Source: Aurelia coerulea
Lineage: Eukaryota; Cnidaria; Scyphozoa; Semaeostomeae; Ulmaridae
Reading direction: 5' to 3'
Length of the DNA stretch: 64,000 nt
Assembly (NCBI GenBank): GCA_039566865.1
Contig: CM076943.1
Span: 30,078,663 to 30,142,662 of the forward strand
Shown here: one piece after another, positions 44,563 through 55,679 of the stretch
Layout: the number at the start of each line of letters is the position of its first letter
Numbering within the stretch: the first letter of the stretch is position 1
Translations under genes and position numbers: made by a program
The notes under the pieces: model-generated
What the model was told of the DNA's origin: nothing
Databases searched by the model: none
The model's input: only the letters and a program-made list of their open reading frames with translations

Positions 44563-46189
44563 AAAATCTTGTGCACGCATAGCCAATTAGAAGCCCTTGC
44601 TTCGCGCGCTCCGGCGCGAGCAAATACGCAAGATGATAATGATTCACCATTCATTCCTTTGCATACAGCACTTGAAAATGTTTTCACAGATAACAACCAT
44701 GCAATTTTCTTATTAGATGGGGGTACATGGTCTCTTTTATTCACAATCCTAACTCAGGGTTTTATGTATTTGATTAGAATAGGTAAGAATTCATCTTTTA
44801 GTAGAATATTGTTGCACTTTAGAACAGTAGTTTTCTTTTTGCTTTGAAAACTGCAAACATCTGGTGCTAAATGTGCCATGAATTGTTTCAGAACAGAAGA
44901 GATAATTTCCCATTGCATAGAAAATCACAATAGAGGATTGCACAAAAAGATAATTGAAAGAATCTTTCAACCATGATTCTTTGCACCTGAAAGAGTTTTG
45001 ATTGGCTTCTTGATTAATTTTTCCCCTCCTTTAGCACAATTTTTTTGTCAGTATATTTCTGTTATCTACTTAGGTACCTAAATCGGCCTTTTCAACCACC
45101 ATACCTTGCATGTGCCATCTTTTTATTGGTGGTCATTTTGTGGACTGTAAAAATGGCGACAACGAAAAGACCACAAATGGTGTATTCACAAACCATGCTC
45201 GTTGCAAAGGCCCCTTTAATGTTGCCATGTGACCATGCACATATATGTGTCATACACAAAAGCTTAATAGCTTAATATCTCGTGTACATTTTGTTGCAGA
45301 AATGAAAGGTAACTTATTAATTTGTGACAGCTCATGTAAAGATTATAAACACAGCATCGGATTAGCAACATATTAACAGTTCATATTCCGGTGACTGTTT
45401 GCACAGCATTGGATCAGTATTTGCTTCTTTAACCATTGACATCCAAAGACCAACCAACACAGCATAAGATAATTGCTGGATGCACATTCTTACAAAAGAC
45501 CAAAAAGCATTGGATCAGCATTGCTTCTGTGACAATTCTTCACACATTGTGACCTTTTAACGTTGATACAAACTGTTACCAGATGAACTTTTGAAGAATT
45601 GTTATGGCCAACTGTTGTGCATCATATACCCTCAAGACTTGTTTTCATTTGAGGCATAATACAAAACCTGTTATTTGACACAGGATTGAAAAGGGAACAC
45701 TTTGTGTGTTGCCATCATATATCAAGTTGCTTGAATATTATTGAAGAGGCTGATTAATGCAGATGGAAGCAGATGATTGACATTCTGAGCTAATTACGAA
45801 GGAATGATCAAAGCTACTGTATTACTTCTAAAGCATCATAAACTATTTTTACTTCAAAATGCCAGTGTTGATCTATGGCCAAATGAGAACATTATATACT
45901 ATTTGAGGTACCACCTGGGGAAAAGATAGCCTTGCAGTCCAAGAATGTACAAAATGAACTGACATTGATGAGTCTTAAAATTGCAATTGAAGACTTGAAT
46001 TGAGATTAATATAAAATTACGTTTCAGCTAGTATTATAGTCGTGTAGTGCAGTCTTGAAATTTACAAACAGTTCTCGTAGTTGTTTTAATTGTTGTACTT
46101 CAAACAGCTGCAATTTACCTTGGTTTCAAACACATGCTCCAAAACGTCCACTCTGACATTTATTCTTTTAACAATCTGCGAATGTTATT
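44563..46189. other. Sequence without recognised gene
   Basis: Only short ORFs. A near-repeat of GCATTGGATCAG occurs at about 45410 and 45510. Nothing else supported. Confidence 0.45.
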
Positions 46190-46591
46190 TTGACTAACGC
46201 TCTGAGCAGCACTTACTTAACTGCATTAACAGCTAGTCATATTTCCTTTTTCCTAAAAAAATTGGTTTATCGAAACTACAAAAAATGGTCAGAAGAGCGC
46301 TTTGTGTTAGACTTAATGCGAAATCTCCAGTCTATGCCAACGGTCAGTTACACAAATTTCGAAACAGCTTTTGAAAATGCACTGGAAGCAAATGCTCCCA
46401 AGAAAACAAAGTTTATAAGGGGAAATAACAAACCCCATGTGAACAAGGAATTACGAAAAGCTATAATGAAAAGAACAAACCTGAAAAACATTGCAAATGA
46501 AAGTAAGCGAGAAGCTGACATTAGAAATTACAAAGACCAGAGGAACCATGTTGTAAATTTGAACAAAAAAAACAAAACGAGAGTATTTTAA
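46190..46591 (+). pseudogene. LINE endonuclease/RT linker, upstream fragment
   Basis: Plus-strand frame with RNYKKWSEERFVLDLMRNL and KPHVNKELRKAIMKRTNLK, the region between endonuclease and RT in Jockey/CR1-type LINEs. It shifts frame in an A-rich run near 46570 (aacaaaaaaaac), after which the ORF at 46641 continues the protein. The endonuclease itself is missing, so the copy is 5'-truncated. Confidence 0.75.
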
Positions 46592-46640
46592 ATCCATTCA
46601 ATCGAAGACGATAGAAAATGACAAAAAATTTTGGAAAACT

Positions 46641-48458
46641 GTGAAACCATTATTTTCAAATACAAATGCTATGAATGAAAAAATCACCCTGATTGAAGAC
46701 GATAAGATACTCTCGAAGGACGCAGAGGTTGCAGAGTGCTTTAATACATATTTCACTAATATAACAGACAGTCTGGATATAGCTCCTACATTTAGAGAGG
46801 TTCATGAGGTGGCAGATGACACTACGATCGAACAATTGACAACTATGGCAATTCAAAAATATAATACGCACCCCAGTATTATAGCAATCAAACAGAAATA
46901 TGGACCCAGTGGAGATAAATTTGAATTTTCTCATGTAAACCCATGGGAGGTCGAAAAACAACTTGATTCTTTAAATGTAAAGAAATCGCACAGTGGAATT
47001 ATTCCAACGTTCTTGCTCAAAGCAACCAAAAATGTCATTTGCCCTTTCCTGACAGACTGTATAAACTGTGCCATCCACGAGTCAGCCTTTCCGGATAAAC
47101 TAAAAGAAGCTGATATATCCTCAATATTCAAAAAGGATGAGGCAACTCTTAAAGAAAATTATAGGCCCCTAAGTGTTCTTCCTTCAACATCTAAGATTTA
47201 TGAGAGACTCTTAAAAGATCAAATTATCAAATTTTTTGACAACAAATTCTCAAATCTTCTCTCTGCTTTTCGTGAAGGATATAGCACCCAGCACTCTTTA
47301 ATCAGAGTAATTGAAAAATGGAGGAAGTGTTTGGATTCATCTGGAATAGTGGGGACTATATTGATGGATTTGTCAAAAGCGTTTGACTGCTTGCCTCATG
47401 ATCTTCTAATTGCTAAGCTGGAGGCCTATGGATTCAGTGTAAATAGCCTGTGCTTGATCTATAGCTATCTAAAAAATAGGATGCAAAGGGTTAAAATTGG
47501 ATCGGTAAAGAGCTCACAACAAATCGTTAGAGCGGGAATCCCACAGGGTTCTGTTTTGGGACCAGTATTATTTAATATATTCATCAATGACATCTTTCTC
47601 TTAAAATTAGACTCAGACTTGTGCAATTTTGCAGATGATACCACACTCTATGCGTGTGGCTGTAGTCTGGACGAAATTGTCCCAAGGCTGGAAAATGACC
47701 TTAGCGCACTTATAGAATGGTTTTTTGAAAACGGAATGGTAGCAAACCCTGGCAAATTTCAAGTGATGTTTCTTGGATTGAAAGAAAAAAATACCTTGCG
47801 TCTCAATATCAATGATAACAAAATACTAACTACGAATAAGGTTAAATTGTTGGGCATAGAGATTGACAACGCGTTGACTGTCACTGCCCATATACAAAAT
47901 TTGTGCTCCAAGGTAAATAGAAAGATAAATGCCTTCTCAAGGCTAAATACTTATATCTCAAGACCACAGGCCATGTTAATATGTAATGCCGTAATACTGT
48001 CCAATTTCAACTATTGCCCGTTGATCTGGCTTTTTTCTACGAAAGCTGCTAATAACGAAATAAACCGCACACACAAACGTGCACTAAGGATCCTCTTCAA
48101 GGACTATGACTCTTCCTTTGATGAGTTACTGGAGAAAAGCGAAAGCGTGAAAATACATGTTCAAAATCTCCAGAAACTGATGATCGAAATTTACAAAACA
48201 ATGAACAACTTGAACCCCTCATATATTTGGGAATTTCATGAAGAAAAGGTTGTGAAATACAACCTACGAACAAAAAATTTATGTCGATTGCCAAAAACAC
48301 GAACAACAAAATTTGGAATAGAGTCATTATCCTTTAGAGGAAGCCTCCTTTGGAACACCCTTAGTGACCAGATAAAAGCACTTCCAAAAGTTGCAGCTTT
48401 CAAAATAGCGATCAAGCACTGGCTTGGCGATAAGTGTAATTGCCGGATTTGTAAATAG
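46641..48458 (+). CDS. LINE reverse transcriptase ORF (605 codons)
   Basis: Intact RT domain. Motifs in order: YRPLSVLPSTSKIYERLL, GTILMDLSKAFDCLPHD (catalytic Asp), AGIPQGSVLGPVLFNIFIND, NFADDTTLYACG (catalytic Asp pair) and VKLLGIEID. Then comes a C-terminal domain ending CNCRICK. It is the longest intact transposon ORF in the window. The family differs from the GTRQ-type LINEs; fragments of the same family are at 54.3-54.9 kb and 55.4-55.7 kb. Upstream truncation and frameshift mean it is probably not mobile. Confidence 0.9.
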   Translation: MKPLFSNTNAMNEKITLIEDDKILSKDAEVAECFNTYFTNITDSLDIAPTFREVHEVADDTTIEQLTTMAIQKYNTHPSIIAIKQKYGPSGDKFEFSHVNPWEVEKQLDSLNVKKSHSGIIPTFLLKATKNVICPFLTDCINCAIHESAFPDKLKEADISSIFKKDEATLKENYRPLSVLPSTSKIYERLLKDQIIKFFDNKFSNLLSAFREGYSTQHSLIRVIEKWRKCLDSSGIVGTILMDLSKAFDCLPHDLLIAKLEAYGFSVNSLCLIYSYLKNRMQRVKIGSVKSSQQIVRAGIPQGSVLGPVLFNIFINDIFLLKLDSDLCNFADDTTLYACGCSLDEIVPRLENDLSALIEWFFENGMVANPGKFQVMFLGLKEKNTLRLNINDNKILTTNKVKLLGIEIDNALTVTAHIQNLCSKVNRKINAFSRLNTYISRPQAMLICNAVILSNFNYCPLIWLFSTKAANNEINRTHKRALRILFKDYDSSFDELLEKSESVKIHVQNLQKLMIEIYKTMNNLNPSYIWEFHEEKVVKYNLRTKNLCRLPKTRTTKFGIESLSFRGSLLWNTLSDQIKALPKVAAFKIAIKHWLGDKCNCRICK

Positions 48459-48585
48459 CCAGAATTGTAAATTTGTATATTTTCTATTAAAGTTGTTTTT
48501 TGTAAATAGTTGGTATAAATTAGTGATTATATTACTATTGTAAATAGACCAACTTTAAATAAGATTATTATCATTATCATTATCC
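48459..48585 (+). mobile_element. 3' UTR of the LINE
   Basis: Carries TGTAAATAGTTGGTATAAAT and a second TGTAAATAG, also found in the LINE fragment at 54.36 kb, and ends in an ATTATC/ATTAT simple repeat. Confidence 0.75.
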
Positions 48586-48589
48586 TTAA

Positions 48590-49474
48590 CCCTATTCGTA
48601 CTGGGGGGGGCGTTTTTCGCCCCCCCTACCAGTTTTTGCTGCATTACGCTAAAACGACAAGAGATACAACCACCAGTTTTGGTGACTTTTACTCAAATTT
48701 CATAGGCAATTAAATTCTTAACATTTCATTGTTCTACCTCTGATCATGTGACCACAGTATTACCATATTTGGAGAGTAGTCAACAAAAAAAAGCTTAAAA
48801 TGTTCATAGTTTTCGTGTCGTTTGCTTGATCGATCTCAAACATGCACCATTCGATTGCATTTGATGAGTACTTTCATTTGATATATAAATTTTTCATATT
48901 TGCTGATGTCAGCAAAATTTAATATCTATGACGTCATTCACATTTATGACGTCATTTACCTGATAAAGAAGTGTCAAATATAAATTTTTTTAGTCTAATT
49001 TGCTTCATCTTATTAATTTGATTCATTTTGAGTCTATAGTTACCAGATAAAAGGGCAGGACTGGCAAAAACCTGTGATGAAAGAAAATGCATGCAACAAA
49101 AGGCTAATTTAAGGCTAATTGTGCTAAAAATAGAAACTAAAAATTTTTGCAAAGTATGTATTTTTGAACTATGACATGTTTCCTATTATTTGAAACAATT
49201 TTGGAGAAAATCGGTTGAGTGGAAGATTAAATAGAATTTTTCTGGTTAAGAAGGTATAAATTTGCCAATTTTCGTCAGTTTTTCGGTTGCCTAGCAACGA
49301 ATCACGTGACTTATTAATTGCCATTGTTATATTTGAATAGCCAACTATCTAAAGAACAATAGGGGTAAGTCTCATTGTTATATCTTTTGTAGTTTTGGAG
49401 AAAAAGAGGGGGGGGGGCTAAAAACGCCCCCCCCCAGTATAAAATGCCTAAAAAATCGCCCAGTACAGATAGGG
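48590..49474. mobile_element. TTAA-target TIR element (885 bp)
   Basis: Ends CCCTATTCGTACTGGG and, inverted, CCCTATCTGTACTGGG, flanked by TTAA at 48586-48589 and 49475-49478. G-run/C-run hairpins lie just inside each end. The CCCT start and TTAA target fit piggyBac-type MITEs. It lies directly downstream of the LINE tail and 110 bases upstream of the OST3/6 start codon. Confidence 0.85.
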
Positions 49475-49587
49475 TTAAAGATGCCCTGCGAAGTGACCGA
49501 AAGACCGACGTTTTCCACCCAATTTCTTTATGAGGCTGGTGGAATTGACAAAATGGGAACGAGACCGTGAGCAGCGTTCAAGACAAG

Positions 49588-49662
49588 ATGGCGTCCATAC
49601 AAGCATTTCTTTTCATTGCTGTATCACTACTTTTAGGCGCTACCTGCAAAAAAGTCAAAGAG
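49588..49662 (+). CDS. OST3/OST6 (MAGT1/TUSC3) oligosaccharyltransferase subunit, exon 1
   Basis: ATG at 49588 in good context (AAGATGG) encodes MASIQAFLFIAVSLLLGATC followed by KKVKE, a cleavable signal peptide for the ER. Donor GTATGT follows at 49663 in phase 0, matching the phase-0 start of exon 2 at 62477. Length and character agree with exon 1 of MAGT1/TUSC3, which encodes only the signal peptide and first luminal residues. The CAAGATGGCG around the start resembles a YY1-type initiator element. The promoter is squeezed between this exon and the TTAA element ending at 49474. Confidence 0.75.
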
Positions 49663-49844
49663 GTATGTTTATGCATTGTTAGAGAAAGTTGTATTTTAAG
49701 CTATATTAGCCTGAAAATCCATTTATCACTGCGAGAAGGTGTCTCAAAGGAGACAAATAAGTCAAGCGGAGAAGAAAGCCTAAAATGGTTAAATTGTTCA
49801 GGGGGAGTATTCGTACACGAAAACTTTCCGGATACCAGTTTCAG
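49663..49844. other. OST3/6 intron 1, proximal end
   Basis: Short unique intronic sequence before the first LINE tail. Confidence 0.5.
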
Positions 49845-49928
49845 TTAGTTTCAGTTTCATATATTCATCAATCCTAAATACAATTCTACACAACTACTAT
49901 ACAACTATTAATTTAAAAGCTACCATAC
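49845..49928 (-). mobile_element. CR1-like LINE 3' end, first part
   Basis: Minus-strand LINE tail (AAACTGAAACTAACTGAAA and CCTAAATACAATTCTAC words shared with the LINE at 28.1 kb). Interrupted by the RTE fragment and then by the fold-back element; it resumes at 51001 and at 53809. Confidence 0.7.
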
Positions 49929-50987
49929 TTCTTCTTACTGGCTCTTCCGTCGATCTTAATTCAAGACATTTAGCCTTGCCACTATTTTCTTCCATTCCTT
50001 TCGCTCATAATCGTTCTCAGTTACTTCATCCACTGTTTTATTTATTGGTTTCAGGTCTTTATTCATTTGTCTGATCCATGTCTGTTTTTGTCTTTCCCGA
50101 TTACCCTTCGCTTTTTTCAAATGTTCTCTGAAAGCTAATTTTGCTGGTGTTCTTTCTGGCAACCTTAACATGTGCCCAAGCCAGTTTAATCGCTGTTTCT
50201 TTATTTCGGTTGTGATGGTTGTCTGATGTGATCTTTTATATATTTCTTCATTTCTTATTTTATCCATTAATTTGATGTTTAGCATCCTCTACGTAGCAGT
50301 TTTCTTTGAAAGATATTGAGACTTTCTTCCAATTTCTTGGTTAAGGTCCAGATCTCGCTATTGTAAAGCAGCATTGGATATATAAATGTATTAAGCAATC
50401 TTATTTTTAGTTTTATGGATGTCTGTCTGTTACAGAGAATTCTTTCATATTTGTTGAAGGCATCAATTGATAGTCCTTTCCTTCGTTTTATGTCTTTTTC
50501 GGTGTCTAAAACTTCCAAGATATTTTATGGCCTTCCATTCATCGTTGCCATCTGTGCCAACACAAAATTCTTCAGCTTTTTCAGTATTGATATTTAGGTT
50601 TCTTTGTTTGACTTTCAAAGGGAGTTCTTGTTTTATAGTGTCCTTGTGTTGCTTGTCGGTGGTTATATTGCCAATATCGTCAGCATACTGAAGATCAATG
50701 CTGAAGTTTTCTTTATCTTGGTTGTGATTTGCTCTGGGCTGGTCTGGTAATGTGATTGCATTGGATTTTGCAGCATGAGTGCAACTGCTAATGTGAAAGT
50801 AAATTCTGGAGCGCTTGCGCAGTCTCCTTGTGGTGCTCCTATGTTGGTTTCGAATGGTTCCCCTCTTGCATTTCCAACTTGTACCGTGTATTGCATTTTA
50901 TACAGTAATATGTAAAACATATGTAGCTCATCGTCGTCTAATATTTTGCCTAGATCTTTAATAAGTTGAGGTCTTCTGATGGTGTCG
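49929..50987 (-). pseudogene. RTE-like LINE fragment with 13-bp target duplication
   Basis: AAAGCTACCATAC flanks it at 49916-49928 and 50988-51000. The minus strand reads an RT with FDTIRRPQLIKDLG, GAPQGDCASAPEF and LQYADD, then FIYPMLLYNSEIW, LNWLGHMLRLPE and TWIRQMNKDL, across several frameshifts. It ends in an AAG-type tail. Truncated at the 5' end and inactive. Confidence 0.82.
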
Positions 50988-51205
50988 AAAGCTACCATAC
51001 AACAATACTAATAAAGAGATTACACTAACTAGAGGGGTATCGCCCTTTTGGAGCGCTTTTGTAAGGAGAGCAGGTTTTCACAATATAAAACAAAATTTTT
51101 GAATAAAACTTACCATAAGTATAATCATCTACTCTTCCTCTCCCTTTTCTGTGAATCTTGTGACTAATTGTGATTTCAATTTGCCATAATATCAGTTTTA
51201 ATGCC

Positions 51206-52125
51206 AAGAGGTCTGAGCGGGTAAGGCCGAAAAGTCGGAGATGTCGGAGATGTTGGAGCAATTTCTCAAACTTTTTCATCTCTGACTTTTCTTTTTTCCC
51301 TATATGCTACAAACGAAAAGTCGGAGATGTCGGAGCAGGGATATTTCTTCTTTAAATCTGTAAATTCTGATTGTAAAATACCCTTCTTTTAAGGTAGTTT
51401 CCTACGCTCTGTAACAGTGTTGTTAGAAAATAGCCTCAGAGATTTTCCTCCGACTTTTCGTTTTTCCCCTAATGCTATAAACGAAAAGTCGGAGATGTCG
51501 GAGCAGGGACTTTTCTCTCTTTAAATCTGTAAATTCTGATTGTAAAATGCCCCTTCTCCTAAAGCAGTGTCCCACGGTTTGTAGCAGTGTTGTTCGAAAA
51601 CAGCCTCGGAGATTTTCCTCCGACTTTTCGGTTTTCCCCTATATGCTATAAACGAAAAGTCGGAGATGTCGGAGCAGGGATTTTTCTCTCTTTAAATCTG
51701 TAAATTCTGATTGTAAAATGCCCTTCTCCTAAGGCAGTTTCCCACGGTTTGTAGCAGTGTTGTTCGAAAACAGCCTCAGAGATTTTCCTCCGACTTTTCG
51801 GTTTTCCCCTATATGCTATAAACGAAAAGTCGGAGATGTCGGAGCAGGGACTGTTCTCTCTTTAAATCTGTAAATCCTGATTGTGAAATGCCCCTTCTCC
51901 TAAAGCAGTTTCCCACAGTTTGTAGCAGTGTTGTTCGAAAACAGCCTCGGAGATTTTCCTCCGACTTTTTGGTTTTCCCCTATATGCTATTTATAAACGA
52001 AAAGTCAGAGATTTTAGAGCAGGGATCTTTCTCCCTTTAAATCAGTAAATTCTGATTGTATAATGCCTTTCTTCTGAGGCAGTTTCCCGGCAGTTTCCCA
52101 CGCTTTGTAGCAGTGTCCTTCTGTA
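51206..52125 (+). repeat. Left arm, 170-bp tandem repeat
   Basis: Each unit holds CTCCGACTTTTCG, a TATATGCTATAA-type loop and the inverted CGAAAAGTCGGAG, then ATGTCGGAGCAGGGA and a TTTAAATCTGTAAATTCTG segment. Confidence 0.85.
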
Positions 52126-52369
52126 TATTAATATACGATGCACAGAGTGTCCGTTAAAACGAAAATGTATGATATAATGATCGAAGATTACAGTAAGATT
52201 ACTGACGAAAATCGGAACTTTTTGTTCAGAAGTGGTGTTCCGGGTTTTGAAATTTTTCCTCCCTGGTTTTTTTCTAATTTCTGTCCGGGTTTGTGGGTTC
52301 TAGCACCCCTCTCCCAAAGCCCTCCTTCCTTCCTTCCTTCCTTCCAACCTTTAGAGTTTAAATGCCATC

Positions 52370-53215
52370 AAGCATAAAAAACTGCCTTAGAAGATGGGCA
52401 TTTTACAATCAGAATCCCTTCTCCGACATCTCTGACTTTTCGTTTATAGCATGTAAGGGAAAAACGAAAAGTCGGAGGAAAATCTCCGACGCTATTTTCG
52501 AACTGCTACGAAGCTTTGGAAACTGCCTTAGAAGAAGGGAATTTTACAATCAGAATTTACTGATTTAAAGAGAGAAAAATCCCTGCTCCGACATCTCCGA
52601 CTTTTCGTTTATTGCATATAGGGGAAAAACGAAAAGTCGGAGGAAAATCTCCGAGGCTATTTTCGAACGACACTACTACAAAGCGTGGGAAACTGCCTTA
52701 GAAGAAGGGCATTTTACAATCAGAATTCACTGAATTAGGGGAGAAAAATTCCTGCTCCAACATCTCCGACTTTTCGTTTAGTGCATATAGAGGAAAAACG
52801 AAAAGTCGGAGGAAAATCTCCGAGGCCATTTTCTAATAACACTGTTACAAAGCATAGGAAACTACCTCTGCTCAGAAGAAGGGCATTTTACAATCAGAAT
52901 TTACAGATTTAAAGAGAAAAAAGTCCCTGCTCCGACATCTCCGACTTTTCGTTTATAGCATATAGGGGAAAACCGAAAAGTCGGAGGAAAATCTCCGAGG
53001 CTATTTTCTAACGACACTGTTACAGAGCGTAGGAAACTACCTTAAAAGAAGGGCATTTTACAATCAGAATTTACAGATTTAAAGGGAGAAAAATCCCTGC
53101 TCCGACATCTCCGACTTTTCGTTTATAGCATATAGGGAAAAAACGAAAAGTCAGAGATGAAAAAGTTTGAGAAATTGCTCCAACATCTCCGACATCTCCG
53201 ACTTTTCGGCCTTAC
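52370..53215 (-). repeat. Right arm, 170-bp tandem repeat (inverted)
   Basis: Inverted counterpart of 51206-52125, ending with the doubled ACATCTCCGACATCTCCGAC also found inverted at the left outer edge (51230-51255). Confidence 0.85.
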
Positions 53216-53808
53216 CGGTTTGAGCGGCCTAATTTCAAAATGTCGCCCTTTTGGCCCTAGGATAATTGTTAAAGGAGCCATAGCAGCGCATCGTGATGGT
53301 CTCAAATTGCCTGACGAAAACGAGGCTCGAGCATGTGACATAGCACAAGCTCATACAGAACACAGGTGCACCATTAGGGCGATTTAGGCCCGAGAGAATG
53401 CTCTGATAATTGAGGCATGCGGTGGCAAGATCGCTTGCGTATTTTCAAGGATTCCTGTTGATTCGTCATCTCAAAGGTTGAAGCTTGACGTTAGGCCATC
53501 CAATTTAGATCAGGGTTGCAATATTTGAACTCAAGCAGCGACAAGAGAAATGACTATGAAAAAACAGATTGTAAAAGAACATACCTTCGATTGTCCTTCA
53601 GGTTCGTTCAACTTTAATTTCATTTCATGAAGGAACAAAATGATATAACACAGCGAGGACAAGTCACGATGTTGGAGGTGGCATCAGCAAACTGTTTTTG
53701 CGCGCTTTTTGTGAAAAACTAGGCCGAGACTCTTTTATTCAGCGACTTTTGCAATGCGATCAAATGTGTCAAGATTCGAGGGCGCTCCACAAGGGCGATA
53801 CCCCTCTA

Positions 53809-54074
53809 TACGAATACTAACTATTACAATAAACAAAACTTACAAGATTGTATTTAAGATATATTGATTAAGGAGGAGCTCTCTAAATAGGTTAACTAAT
53901 CGAGAGAGAGCCCCCCCCCCCCTCCCCGTAAAAACAGAGAAACTAAAAAAAGATTTTTAAAAGAATAACCAGAGGCCGAGCCAGATATACATTTGATATG
54001 ATGATGGGTGGAGTGAGAAATACAGTCTGAGTTAAAGGACAAGTCCGGGGTTGGCATGACCGACGACAAAACAA
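53809..54074 (-). mobile_element. CR1-like LINE 3' UTR, continuation
   Basis: Resumes the LINE tail interrupted at 51029: AAGATTGTATTTAAGAT, then GGAGGAGCTCTCTAAATAGG and CGAGAGAGAGCC with a C-run, matching 28230-28310 closely. Further sequence to 54074 is unassigned. Confidence 0.7.
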
Positions 54075-54322
54075 AAGTTGCAGTTCAGTTTTGATTTTTC
54101 AAATTCCGCTACATTCAATCCATTTGGAATAGCAATAATAACAAATAACTAAACTCCAAGAATTACATAGGAAAATTATTGAAAAACCTGTATGGAAAAT
54201 GTGGCACTTCCACACCCAAGAAAAACAATAGGGTATTCAAAACAGACAAAAGATAAACAACAGAGAGATTTAGATACATGGTATGGAGGGAATCACCTTC
54301 AAGGAGGAGCTCTCTCAAGACA
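54075..54322 (-). mobile_element. Another CR1-like LINE 3' UTR fragment
   Basis: Minus-strand tail with AAAACTGAACTGCAAC at its 3' end and the GGAGGAGCTCTCTCAAG motif near 54305, cut off there by the next LINE. Confidence 0.6.
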
Positions 54323-54885
54323 ATTCATTCATTCATTCATTCATTCATTCATTCATTCATATATTTATTTACAGTTGGTATTTACATAGTTTTAAAAGAA
54401 TGAAGCTAATTTACACCAACTATTTACAATAAACTAAAGTAATACATGCTAATCAAAGGAATTCAGTGTCTTACAAATTGTACAAAGGCAACTGGTTCCA
54501 TCCCAAGTTTTAATTTCCTTTTTGAAAGCTGCAACAGAGTATTCTTTATATTCTTTATATTTATATTCTTTACATCATCGTTTAGGGTATTCCATAGCAT
54601 AGCTCCTCTAAATCTGAAGGAGTTTATCCCATAGTTTATTGTGTGAGACCTCTGAGGAAGTTTACATGAAACTTATTTTCGTAAATTGTATAGATTTTGT
54701 TTGGAAATTCTCCCAGGAGGTATGACGGATTTAAGTGGTGGCGCGTTTTGTAAACTTCTAAAAGCAGTTTCTGTAAGCTCTTTACATGTGTTGAAACATC
54801 ATCATGCCTCAATAGAAGTTCTTCAAAAGAGGATTCAAAATCCTGATACAATAACAGGTAAACTAATGGAGGAAGAGAGAGATTT
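54323..54885 (-). pseudogene. LINE C-terminal fragment (CNCRICK-type family) with ATTC tail
   Basis: Minus strand reads DFESSFEELLLRHDDVSTHV and KSLQKLLLEVYKTRHHLNPS, closely related to DYDSSFDELLEK and LMIEIYKTMNNLNPS in the LINE at 46.6-48.5 kb. The 3' UTR shares TTGTAAATAGTTGGTGTAAA and ends in TGAA repeats (54323-54361). Confidence 0.78.
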
Positions 54886-54897
54886 ATAATATTTTGT

Positions 54898-55084
54898 TGC
54901 AGCCCAGTCTGCGGAGTGTGGCAGCTGCGCGCGCACGAGATTTTTTCAAAAATGTTGCTTGCATGCCGATCATTTTTGGAAAACAAAGGAATCAAAGACC
55001 TTGCATGCGAGCCAGCCACTGCTTCCTTGGTCTGCACGCACAAGATCTCGTCCTGAACTGCCATACTCTGCAGACTGGGTTGCA
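54898..55084. mobile_element. Short TIR element (187 bp)
   Basis: Ends TGCAGCCCAGTCTGCGGAG and, inverted, TGCAACCCAGTCTGCAGAG with about 27 bp of imperfect inverted repeat. Target duplication not clear. Confidence 0.6.
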
Positions 55085-55439
55085 GACAGTTGGGTTGGGG
55101 GATTACGTGTTTTTTTATGGCATTGGGCTGTTAAAAGGGGGAAGGTTTTTTGTTGTAAAAATGCTTCACATCACACTTACACCTTTGGGATCATACTGTA
55201 TCTGCACCCCATATCATCTGCACTTATTTCCGCATGTATCCCATGTCACATGTATTTCCTATATTAGCTAATCATAACACATTTATTTCTGTAAGTAATC
55301 TTGTAAATTTATCTTTGTAAGTAATCTTGTAAATTTATCTTTGTCGAAAAGCACAGTCCTGTGATAATCTAATATTGGCACAAGCGCACACTACATGCAA
55401 TGGCTTGGATACAATATTGTTTCATGGGTGCAGATTATG
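55085..55439. other. Intronic sequence with a 26-bp duplication
   Basis: GTAAGTAATCTTGTAAATTT...CTTT is repeated in tandem at 55291-55342. No gene seen. Confidence 0.5.
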
Positions 55440-55672
55440 GCAGGCACTTCCCAATTTAATATCAAGCAGTCAGATACCCTCTCCAGCTTTAAAAGGGGAA
55501 TCAAAATCTTGAAAAGAAAAGGACTGCAGTTGGAAAAGGACTGCAGTTGTAGACTGTGTAGACCTTTTGTGGCTTCGGGTTGGGTTTCTTGAGCTGGCGT
55601 GAATTTTCTGATCTGTAAATACCGACAAAAAGACCATTTTAGATATTGGAAACATTATATAAATATGTAAAT
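55440..55672 (+). pseudogene. LINE C-terminal fragment
   Basis: Plus-strand frame SDTLSSFKRGIKIL...KDCSCRLCRPFV resembles the end of the CNCRICK-type LINE, followed by TGTAAAT-containing 3' UTR sequence. Very short. Confidence 0.5.
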
Positions 55673-55679
55673 TTATGTG

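Larger units (their letters stand above)
51030..53808. mobile_element. Fold-back element built of ten 170-bp units (2.8 kb)
   Basis: Ends TAGAGGGGTATCGCCCTT on the left and the complement on the right; a TA target is possible. From 51206 to 53215 it is a giant palindrome: five 170-bp units in the left arm (landmarks at 51281, 51451, 51621, 51791, 51961) and five inverted ones in the right arm (landmarks near 52465, 52630, 52799, 52972, 53141). A spacer lies at about 52125-52370. Every unit contains its own hairpin. The right flank (53215-53800) is longer than the left and has a 57-codon open stretch (53220-53387) that I cannot identify. Confidence 0.85.

Noticed and set aside
44569..44847. 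92-codon plus-strand ORF right of the palindromic MULE-like element
   Set aside because: No domain, no splice support, and the composition is like the flanking non-coding DNA.
52322..52346. CCTT repeat in the centre of the fold-back element as a regulatory tract
   Set aside because: A plain microsatellite with nothing else to support a function.
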